Shown: piece by piece, positions 1-4,934 of the stretch
Position numbering within the stretch: position 1 is the stretch's first letter
Layout of the letters: each line of letters begins with the position of its first letter
From: CAYSPU01 sp964432995
GTDB taxonomy: Bacteria > Verrucomicrobiota > Verrucomicrobiia > Limisphaerales > JAHDYP01
Assembly (NCBI GenBank): GCA_964432995.1
Contig: CAYSPU010000315.1
Coordinates: forward strand, 1 to 5,962
Direction: 5' to 3'
Length of the DNA stretch: 5,962 bases
The notes under the pieces: model-generated
Seen by the model: only the letters and a program-made list of their open reading frames with translations
Told to the model about the DNA's origin: nothing
The model's database searches: none
Position numbers and translations under genes: made by a program

Positions 1-455
1 CGCAACATGGCCGCCAGGTCGTGCGCGTAATGGCGGGCGGGCACAGTCACCAGCTTCGCGCCAAACAAGCTCGTCACAATCGGGTACACCGCGAAGCAAT
101 ACTCCGAAACCACCGCCTCAGTCCCGGGCCCCAGCAACGCGTGGCCGACCAGTTCGAGGACTTCGTTCGAGCCGCTGCCGAGCACCAGGTTGGCGGGCGC
201 GACCCCCAGCACCTCCGCCAGCCGTTGCTTCAGGTAGAAGGCGTTGCCGTCCGGATACAAATGCACGGTCTCCAGCGCCCGGCGCATCGCCTCCAGGGCC
301 CGTGGCGACGGACCCAGCGGGTTCTCGTTCGAGGCCAGCTTGATGATGGTGTCGGGAGATATCCCGAGTTCTCGGGCCACCTCCTCGATGGGGCGGCCGG
401 GTTGATACACCGGGAGCGTGTCGAGCACGCCGCTGAGTGGATAGGGTAATGCCAT
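1..455 (-). CDS. hisC: Histidinol-phosphate aminotransferase, N-terminal part (cut by left window edge)
   Basis: Catalyses PLP-dependent transamination between imidazole-acetol phosphate and glutamate in histidine biosynthesis, in the cytoplasm as a homodimer. The 151 visible residues start MALPYPLSGVLDTLPVYQPG and show the family's hallmarks: KLASNENPLGPSP (residues 39-51), LYPDG (66-70) with the tyrosine that contacts PLP across the dimer, and the GSGSNE loop (93-98) that binds the PLP phosphate. The catalytic lysine lies beyond the window. The ATG at 455 is preceded by GAAAGG (460-465), spaced 4 bases, which overlaps the pta stop codon. The gene lies 8 bases after pta on the same strand, so the two are very likely co-transcribed and may be translationally coupled. 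A paralogous class I/II aminotransferase is possible because HisC-like enzymes can have other substrates, but the N-terminal motif set fits HisC well. Confidence 0.9.
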   Translation of the reverse strand, partial: MALPYPLSGVLDTLPVYQPGRPIEEVARELGISPDTIIKLASNENPLGPSPRALEAMRRALETVHLYPDGNAFYLKQRLAEVLGVAPANLVLGSGSNEVLELVGHALLGPGTEAVVSEYCFAVYPIVTSLFGAKLVTVPARHYAHDLAAML

Positions 456-459
456 AGCG

Positions 460-465
460 CCTTTC
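460..465 (-). promoter_or_regulatory. Ribosome binding site of hisC overlapping the pta stop
   Basis: On the minus strand GAAAGG stands 4 bases before the hisC ATG and overlaps the pta TGA (466-464). Ribosomes ending pta translation therefore cover the hisC initiation site, a layout that favours coupled translation. This site also supports the choice of ATG at 455. Confidence 0.6.
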
Positions 466-1528
466 AGTCTTCCAAGCCCTCGCCGGGCAACTTCTGGCCG
501 GCGCCGGGATACAGCTTGTGGTATTCGACCGCCTGCACCCCCACAATGGCGGCCACGCCGAGAATGTCGTGCGCGGACGATCCGCGCGAGACATCGGCCG
601 CCGGCCGGTCCAGGCCCAGCAGGATCTGCCCATAGGCATTCGCCCGGGCGACGTGCTGCAACAGCTTGCTCGCAATGTTGCCGGAGTTCAGGTCGGGGAA
701 AATCAGCACATTCGCCCGCCCGGCCACCGTGCTGTCGACGACCTTGCGCGAGGCAATCTCCGGCACCAGCGCGGCGTCCACCTGCAGCTCGCCGTCGAAC
801 TCGGCGTCGAGCAGCTTCTGCGCGGCCTTCTGGCGCGCCAGGGCCGACGCCGCCTGCACCTTCCCGATCGTCGGATGGGTGGCGCTCCCCTTGGTGGAGT
901 AGGAGAGCAACGCCACGCGTGGCGGCGCCCCGAACAACTGCCGCGCCAGCATCGCGGTCGAAACCGCAATGTCCGCCAATTGCTCGACGCTCGGCTCCGG
1001 AATCACCCCGCAATCCGCCAGGAACATCACGCCCTGCGCCCCGAACCGGCTGTCTTCCACCTCCATCACCATGCAACTGGATGCCGTCGCCGTCTGGGGC
1101 GCCACCTTGATGATCTGAAAGAGCGGCCGCAGCACGCTGTCCGGCATCACCTTGGCCCCGGAGACAAAGCCGTCGGCCTGGTGCATCGCCACCATCATGG
1201 CGCCGAAGTAGTTCGGTTTCACCATCGCCTCCCGTGCTTCCCTCTCCTGGACGCCTTTGCTTCGCCCCAACAACTCGACGCGCTTCACGAAATTGTCCAA
1301 ATCCTCGCTCTCCGCGGGGTTGATGATCCGGATCCCCTCGAGGGAGACGTTGAGGCCCTCGGCGGCCTCCTTGATCTGGGTGCGATCGCCGAGCAGGATC
1401 GGAATGCCCATTCGCAGGGAGTAGAACTGCCGCGCCGCCTGCAGAACGCGAGGCTCAGTGCCTTCGGGGAAAACGACCCGTTTGGGGTGGCGCTGCAGCT
1501 TCTCGATCACGTTGCCGATGAATCGCAT
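464..1528 (-). CDS. pta: Phosphate acetyltransferase (phosphotransacetylase)
   Basis: Interconverts acetyl-CoA plus phosphate with acetyl phosphate plus CoA; with acetate kinase (not in this window) it forms the acetate/acetyl-phosphate branch of central metabolism. The 354-residue protein is the short single-domain PTA_PTB type (family about 330 residues), with no N-terminal DRTGG/BioD-like region. Motifs in order: ADGFVSGA (118-125), ADCGVIPEPSVEQLADIA (171-188), LLSYSTKGSA (207-216), DGELQVDAALVPEIA (245-259), IFPDLNSGNIA (276-286), GLDRPAADVSRGSS (305-318). These match Pta rather than phosphate butyryltransferase. About 20 residues after VQAVEY form a polar tail (HKLYPGAGQKLPGEGLED), slightly longer than usual. 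The ATG at 1528 has AGAGGG immediately upstream (1531-1536 on the complement), with short spacing. It is the first gene of a unit with hisC. A terminator-like hairpin lies about 45-75 bases upstream of the start in the leader. Confidence 0.93.
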   Translation of the reverse strand: MRFIGNVIEKLQRHPKRVVFPEGTEPRVLQAARQFYSLRMGIPILLGDRTQIKEAAEGLNVSLEGIRIINPAESEDLDNFVKRVELLGRSKGVQEREAREAMVKPNYFGAMMVAMHQADGFVSGAKVMPDSVLRPLFQIIKVAPQTATASSCMVMEVEDSRFGAQGVMFLADCGVIPEPSVEQLADIAVSTAMLARQLFGAPPRVALLSYSTKGSATHPTIGKVQAASALARQKAAQKLLDAEFDGELQVDAALVPEIASRKVVDSTVAGRANVLIFPDLNSGNIASKLLQHVARANAYGQILLGLDRPAADVSRGSSAHDILGVAAIVGVQAVEYHKLYPGAGQKLPGEGLED

Positions 1529-1568
1529 CGCCCTCTACTAGCTAACGCCCGCGCAAACTGCAATCCGC

Positions 1569-1604
1569 AAACAAAAATGCGCCGGCACACCAAGCACCGG
1601 CGCA
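1569..1604 (-). terminator. Hairpin plus T-tract upstream of pta (terminator or attenuator)
   Basis: TGCGCCGG (1578-1585) and CCGGCGCA (1597-1604) form a perfect 8-bp GC-rich stem with an 11-base loop. Read on the minus strand the stem is followed at once by TTTTTGTTT (1577 down to 1569). That is the form of a Rho-independent terminator acting towards pta. It lies 45-76 bases before the pta start and no gene is recognised upstream on the minus strand, so it may attenuate pta-hisC transcription, or end a short RNA begun within 1605-1735. I could not find a clear competing antiterminator pairing. On the plus strand no T-tract follows, so it does not work in that direction. Confidence 0.55.
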
Positions 1605-1612
1605 CTCTCGCG

Positions 1613-1637
1613 CGTGGCGGGGAGGCTCTTCGCCACG
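1613..1637. repeat. Second hairpin in the divergent intergenic region
   Basis: CGTGGCG (1613-1619) and CGCCACG (1631-1637) form a perfect 7-bp inverted repeat around an 11-base loop. It sits 8 bases from the terminator-like hairpin, so a minus-strand transcript would carry two tandem stem-loops. Its role is unknown; it could be part of a leader RNA of pta or a protein-binding site. Confidence 0.4.
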
Positions 1638-1695
1638 AACTCGAGAACCACCGATTCGACCGATCCTCCCCCCCGAACGTTCAAAGTCCAGGCGG

Positions 1696-1722
1696 TTGAC
1701 TTGATTATCCCCCGCCGATAAC
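1696..1722 (+). promoter_or_regulatory. Weak sigma70-type promoter candidate for the zinc-ribbon gene
   Basis: TTGACT (1696-1701) is a good -35 match. The best -10 candidates are GATAAC (1717-1722, 15-base spacing, 4 of 6 consensus positions) or TAACGT (1719-1724, 17-base spacing, 3 of 6). Either would start transcription only a few bases before the ATG at 1735, giving a very short leader, which fits the poor Shine-Dalgarno sequence there. This is pattern matching only. Confidence 0.25.
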
Positions 1723-1734
1723 GTTCGCGCCGAG

Positions 1735-2463
1735 ATGCTTGATGTCCTCGAAAAACTGCTGATCCTCCAGGAGCGCGATCGCAAGATCGTCCAACTCCAT
1801 GAGGAAATCGCTGCCATCCGGCCCCAGCGCGACCGGATCCAGAGCCGGACCACCGATGCCCATGCCGCCAGCGACTCCGCCAAACACCGACTCCTCCACC
1901 TGGAAACCGACCGCAAACGGATCGAACTCGAAGTCGACGGCCTGAAACAGCAGATCGAGCGTTACTCGCTCCAGCAATTCCAGACCAAAAAGAACGACGA
2001 ATACCGCGCCCTCGCCCACGAAATCGAAAACGCCCGCCGCGCCATCACCAAACTCGAAGACCAGGAAATCGAGATCATGGAACAGGCCGAGCGCGTCCAG
2101 AAGGAGGCGACGGCCGCCGCCCACGCCGCCGCTGCCGCCGCGCAAACGGGGGCCAAAGAACTCGGCGACCTCCAGGCCCGCGAAGACAACCTCCACGCCG
2201 AACTCACACGGCTGGAAACCGACCGCGACCAGTTGGCCGCGGGGGTGGACCCCTCCGTCCTCTCCCGCTACGAGCGCCTCCGCAAAAACAAGGGCGAGCG
2301 TGTGATCGTCGGAATCGACCACGGTTGCTGCGGTGGCTGCCACATGCGCCTCCCCGCCCAGATCCTCATCGTCTGCCAGGCTGACCAGGAGATCCCCACC
2401 TGCCCGAACTGCGCCCGCATCCTCTATTACACCCGTGATATGAGCCTGGCCGCCGCCGAATGA
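1735..2463 (+). CDS. Coiled-coil C4-type zinc ribbon protein (HP0958/CT398 family, zf-RING_7)
   Basis: The 242-residue cytoplasmic protein has a long charged heptad-rich helical hairpin (about residues 3-165) and a C-terminal zinc ribbon. The ribbon's cysteines are C199-x2-C202 (in CCGGCHMRLP) and C223-x2-C226 (CPNCARILY). The conserved family segment QTKKNDEYRALAHEIE (83-98) sits at the tip of the coiled coil. An alanine-rich stretch (125-137) lies within the second helix. Known relatives are Helicobacter HP0958 (FlgZ), an RpoN chaperone that also binds flaA mRNA, and Chlamydia CT398, which binds sigma54. In most phyla the exact job is unsettled, so I give no symbol. The ATG at 1735 agrees with the usual family start (MLDVLEKLLILQERD). 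The Shine-Dalgarno sequence is weak. The stop codon overlaps the start of a 35-codon ORF (ATGA). Confidence 0.88.
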   Translation: MLDVLEKLLILQERDRKIVQLHEEIAAIRPQRDRIQSRTTDAHAASDSAKHRLLHLETDRKRIELEVDGLKQQIERYSLQQFQTKKNDEYRALAHEIENARRAITKLEDQEIEIMEQAERVQKEATAAAHAAAAAAQTGAKELGDLQAREDNLHAELTRLETDRDQLAAGVDPSVLSRYERLRKNKGERVIVGIDHGCCGGCHMRLPAQILIVCQADQEIPTCPNCARILYYTRDMSLAAAE

Positions 2464-2567
2464 ACGGTCGGCCTTCCACCACCGGAACGCGTACCTGGAT
2501 CCCCGTGACCGCCTTGCTGGTGATGACGATTCTGGCCCCGGACCTTCCGCTCGAGCGCCTCGGCTGA
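2460..2567 (+). CDS. Possible 35-residue small ORF coupled to the zinc-ribbon gene
   Basis: An ATG at 2460 overlaps the upstream TGA as ATGA, the usual form of translational coupling. It opens 35 codons ending at TGA 2565-2567. The product starts MNGRPSTTGTRTW, continues with a short hydrophobic run (IPVTALLVMTILA, about 13 residues) and ends APDLPLERLG. The hydrophobic run is too short for a certain membrane span. I recognise no family. The overlap could be chance, because ATGA arises easily at a TGA stop preceded by A. The reading frame ends exactly where the T-tract of the opposing terminator begins. Confidence 0.3.
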   Translation: MNGRPSTTGTRTWIPVTALLVMTILAPDLPLERLG

Positions 2568-2590
2568 AAAAGAACCGTCAGCGCGACGGT
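2567..2590 (-). terminator. Rho-independent terminator of the small membrane-protein gene
   Basis: ACCGTC (2574-2579) and GACGGT (2585-2590) form a perfect 6-bp stem with a 5-base loop. On the minus strand it is followed by TTCTTTTT (2574 down to 2567). It lies 26 bases past the TAG of the minus-strand gene ending at 2616, the expected position for its terminator. This supports that small gene being a real transcribed unit. Confidence 0.6.
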
Positions 2591-2615
2591 CTCGAAGCCA
2601 TCCGCCGTCGGGCAC

Positions 2616-2813
2616 CTATCGATTCGGATCCTGGCTGCTGAGTTGGCCCTCCTGGCGTCGAAGCCGACGCCACTTCAGACGGTGGTAGATGCTGTCCCCG
2701 ATGAGGTACGCGAAGAAGGTGAGCGCCGCGCCGCCAACCCCCAACAGCACGTAGAAACTGCCGGAGGTCACCTCTCCGTAACCGGCTGCCAACAAAGCGT
2801 TCACCTGTATCAC
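2616..2813 (-). CDS. Small single-span membrane protein, unknown function
   Basis: The predicted protein has 65 residues: a short polar N-terminus, one clear membrane segment (about residues 19-38, SFYVLLGVGGAALTFFAYLI) and a positively charged tail (RLKWRRLRRQ, 45-54). By the positive-inside rule the tail faces the cytoplasm. There is no signal-peptidase site, so it is probably a membrane-anchored small protein. I do not recognise the family. The start is GTG at 2813, because stops TAG and TGA lie just upstream in frame; GTG at 2804 is an alternative that would remove three residues. No strong Shine-Dalgarno sequence is visible for either. It converges on the zinc-ribbon gene and is followed by a good minus-strand terminator. 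Confidence 0.6.
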   Translation of the reverse strand: MIQVNALLAAGYGEVTSGSFYVLLGVGGAALTFFAYLIGDSIYHRLKWRRLRRQEGQLSSQDPNR

Positions 2814-3155
2814 GGCGCCACGCTAGGCTCAGATGCCACTCCCGTCAACCAACGCGGATCCTCGCGCAACTGGCGCGGGCGGTTCGGTCCTCCCCGGTCG
2901 ACGCGCGGTTTTCGCCCCTGCAGACGGGCGCTCTTTCGGCTCCGGGGCGCGGATTTGGGCCGGGGCGCGGCGGGCTAGTGAGTTCCGCCCCGTTCGCCGG
3001 GAGCACCGCCGACTCCGCCAGCTCCAAGCCCTGGCAGACAACCAGGTTGGGCGGCAGTGTCCGTCCCAACTAAGCCGGTAAACACGAAGTTGACGCGGTT
3101 GCGATCGAAACCCGAGACTTCACATGTGAGACACTGCTTCGGTGGGCGACAGCGG
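2814..3155. other. Gene-poor intergenic stretch
   Basis: About 340 bases between the divergent small membrane-protein gene and the SBBP-type gene. Several overlapping open frames exist on both strands, but all are arginine, alanine and proline-rich with no recognisable fold, as expected of GC-rich non-coding DNA. An 11-base direct repeat CCGGGGCGCGG occurs at 2942-2952 and 2960-2970. A perfect 10-base palindrome TCACATGTGA lies at 3120-3129, 26 bases before the likely start of the next gene. TTGACG at 3090-3095 could be a -35 element but its -10 partner is poor (GAGACT, 3114-3119). No RNA gene was recognised. Confidence 0.5.
3120..3129. promoter_or_regulatory. Palindrome TCACATGTGA upstream of the SBBP-type gene
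   Basis: A perfect 10-base inverted repeat with no spacer lies 26 bases upstream of the ATG at 3156, between the weak promoter candidate and the gene. Its position would suit an operator. No regulator is known here and a 10-base palindrome can occur by chance, so this is only a candidate. Confidence 0.2.
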
Positions 3156-3605
3156 ATGGGACCGCCCTGGGCTTCCGTCTTTCTGATCTGGCATCTGGCG
3201 ATCACCCCAACCGTCCTGGGCCAAGAATGGGCGTGGGCGCGAGAAATCGAGTCCAACCCGACTCGTTGGGGCCACTCCCTCGCCGTGGACGCGGACGGCA
3301 ACGCTTGCCTCAACGCCGCTCCAGTAGTGGTCGAAACCGGCAATGGCAGGATCACCAGCTCTCCTGCTTCGCTATGGATTGGGCCCGCAACCGAATTCGT
3401 TTCGAAGACAATGTTGAGCAACGGCTGGTTTCAGGTGGATTTCGTGGGTGAGCCGGGGCGGCTGTACCGAATCCAGGCGTGCACCGATCCTCTCTTCATA
3501 TCTCCCGTCACCATTACGAACTTCTACTTCAACCAGGGACTGGTTCGCATCATCGATTTTGAAGGCGGACACTACTCCAAACGCTTCTATCGCGCAGTTG
3601 ACTGA
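3156..3605 (+). CDS. Short secreted SBBP-type protein with verrucomicrobial C-terminal domain, probably internally deleted
   Basis: The 149-residue product starts with a signal peptide (MGPPWASVFLIWHLAITPTVLG, cleavage likely after residue 22). Next comes WAWAREIESNPTRWGHSLAVDADGN (about 25-49), which resembles the first blade of SBBP beta-propeller proteins (pattern W.R..G...G.SIAVDA.GN.Y). The rest, from about residue 80, matches in style the C-terminal module common on secreted Verrucomicrobiota proteins: NGWFQVDFVGEPGRLYRIQA, then TNFYFNQGLVRIIDF and the end RFYRAVD. Full-length members carry many propeller repeats between these parts, while here at most one remains, so the gene looks like an internal deletion remnant or a miniature derivative. 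A GTG at 3057 would add 33 basic residues before the signal peptide, so ATG 3156 is preferred although its Shine-Dalgarno is weak. Function is unknown; extracellular if expressed. Confidence 0.6.
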   Translation: MGPPWASVFLIWHLAITPTVLGQEWAWAREIESNPTRWGHSLAVDADGNACLNAAPVVVETGNGRITSSPASLWIGPATEFVSKTMLSNGWFQVDFVGEPGRLYRIQACTDPLFISPVTITNFYFNQGLVRIIDFEGGHYSKRFYRAVD

Positions 3606-3724
3606 CCCGCAATCGTCGCCTTGCGGCCGCTGGCCACGCTGGCTCTGCGGCAGTGTCTGGTTTGGCTCAATCCGGCACCAGGGCGCGGGCGACTGATTTG
3701 CGCTCGACACCGCCGGCGGAGACC

Positions 3725-3730
3725 GGAAGA
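3725..3730 (+). promoter_or_regulatory. Ribosome binding site deciding the luxE start
   Basis: GGAAGA stands 7 bases before GTG 3738, the best Shine-Dalgarno among the possible starts. The alternatives, TTG 3621 (39 residues longer) and GTG 3774 (12 residues shorter), have none. Confidence 0.45.
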
Positions 3731-3737
3731 TGGGCCC

Positions 3738-4934
3738 GTGGCTGTCGCGGACAACCAGCCTCACCAAAACCGCGTGGAACGAGAATTCGCAGTCTACGTT
3801 GAGCGCTTCGGCGATTTCCTTCGCCGAACCACCTCCTGCCCGGAAGGCCGTCCCACCGCATGGCCGGCGGAGGAGGTGGAGGCCGAGTTCAATGCCCTCG
3901 CTTGCGACCTGTTTCGGCTGCAATACGCCGCAGTAACCCCCTACCGGCACTTCTGCGATGCCCGCGGCGCCAGTCCCGACCGTGTCGAGCACTGGCACCA
4001 AATCCCGGCCATGCCCACCGCGGCATTCAAAGAATGGGAGCTGAGCAGTCTGCCCCTCGCGTCCCGACCGCGGGTGTTCCTTTCCAGCGGGACCACCCAG
4101 CGCTTGCCCAGTCGCCATTTCCACAACGCGGAAACCCTCGCGATCTACGAAGCCAGCCTCTTGCCCTGGTTCCGTTGCCATCTCCTGCCGGAGGACCTCG
4201 CGGGTCCGCGGAACGCCTCCCGCCGCTGGCCGTTCCTGTTCCTGTTGCCGCCACCCGACCGCTGCCAGACCTCCTCGCTCGTGCACATGGCCGATGCCGT
4301 CCGCCAGCACTTCGGCACTCCCGACTCGGCGTTTGTCAGCGATCGGCAACCCGACGGTTCCTGGTGCCTCTCGCAGGGACGGCTGCTTTCGGAGTTGGAG
4401 CGGAGCGCCGAACGCGCCACCCCCGTCGTCCTCTTTGGCACAGCCTTCGCCTTTGTGGAACTCGTCGACTGCCTGGCCGCCCGCCAGCGATCGGTTCGAC
4501 TGCCCCACGGGTCGCGTCTCATGGAGACCGGTGGCTACAAGGGGCGCTCCCGCGTCCTGAGTCGATCCGAACTCTTCGCGGCAATTTCAACGGGACTCGG
4601 CCTGTCCCCCTCCCATATGGTCAGCGAATACGGGATGAGCGAACTCAGTTCCCAGGCGTATGATCACGTGGCGGGCGACCCAACGCCGCTGGCGGAGCGC
4701 TGCTTTCGCTTCCCCCCGTGGGCCCGCGCCGCCATCGTCGACCCGGAGACCGGCCTCGAGGCCGCCGCTGGCGCCGTCGGCTTGATCCAAATCTGCGATC
4801 TGGCCAACGTCCGCTCCGTCATGGCGGTCCAGACCGAAGACCTCGGCCTCCGCCTCGAGGCCGGCTTCCAGCTCCGCGGCCGCGCCGCCTGGACCGAGCC
4901 CCGCGGCTGCTCCCTCCAACAGGCCCTCCCATGA
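3738..4934 (+). CDS. luxE: LuxE-type acyl-protein synthetase (fatty acid activating, ANL-like)
   Basis: Predicted to activate a fatty acid with ATP to acyl-AMP, move the acyl group to its own cysteine and hand it to the LuxC reductase. From GTG 3738 it has 398 residues, close to the LuxE family size (about 370). Motifs: SSGTT (116-120), the adenylate-binding loop; METGGYKGRSR (262-272); SEYGMSELSSQAY (296-308), typical of the family; and QTEDLG (365-370). The C-terminal RGCSL (389-393) places Cys391 where V. harveyi LuxE has Cys364, the acylated residue near the C-terminus. All expected motifs are present, so the enzyme looks intact. It overlaps luxC by ATGA, implying a coupled complex. The start is uncertain: the frame is open back to TTG 3621, but the residues before 3738 are arginine-rich and unlike the family. 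No luxAB or luxD is visible. Confidence 0.87.
   Translation: MAVADNQPHQNRVEREFAVYVERFGDFLRRTTSCPEGRPTAWPAEEVEAEFNALACDLFRLQYAAVTPYRHFCDARGASPDRVEHWHQIPAMPTAAFKEWELSSLPLASRPRVFLSSGTTQRLPSRHFHNAETLAIYEASLLPWFRCHLLPEDLAGPRNASRRWPFLFLLPPPDRCQTSSLVHMADAVRQHFGTPDSAFVSDRQPDGSWCLSQGRLLSELERSAERATPVVLFGTAFAFVELVDCLAARQRSVRLPHGSRLMETGGYKGRSRVLSRSELFAAISTGLGLSPSHMVSEYGMSELSSQAYDHVAGDPTPLAERCFRFPPWARAAIVDPETGLEAAAGAVGLIQICDLANVRSVMAVQTEDLGLRLEAGFQLRGRAAWTEPRGCSLQQALP

Noticed and set aside
118..675. 185-residue open frame on the minus strand
   Set aside because: It is in a different frame from both pta and hisC and spans their junction; the product is arginine and glycine-rich. The hisC and pta frames carry the family motifs.
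1578..1670. Possible structured RNA gene (tRNA, SRP RNA or RNase P RNA) in the divergent region
   Set aside because: No T-loop or anticodon arm, no conserved SRP tetraloop segment and no RNase P core sequence could be found; only two simple hairpins are present.
518..1699. 393-residue open frame on the plus strand
   Set aside because: It lies antisense to pta; the product is histidine, arginine and leucine-rich with no fold, as expected from the complement of a GC-rich gene, while the minus strand gives an unmistakable Pta.
1705..2343. 212-residue minus-strand open frame
   Set aside because: It is the complement of the zinc-ribbon gene; the repeated valine, phenylalanine and glycine composition mirrors the coiled-coil codons.
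2829..3081. Overlapping short open frames on both strands
   Set aside because: All are arginine, alanine and proline-rich with no hydrophobic core, motif or good ribosome site; base composition explains the lack of stops.
3372..4508. 378-residue minus-strand open frame
   Set aside because: Antisense to luxE and the SBBP-type gene, with no recognisable motifs; the plus strand carries conserved LuxE motifs throughout.
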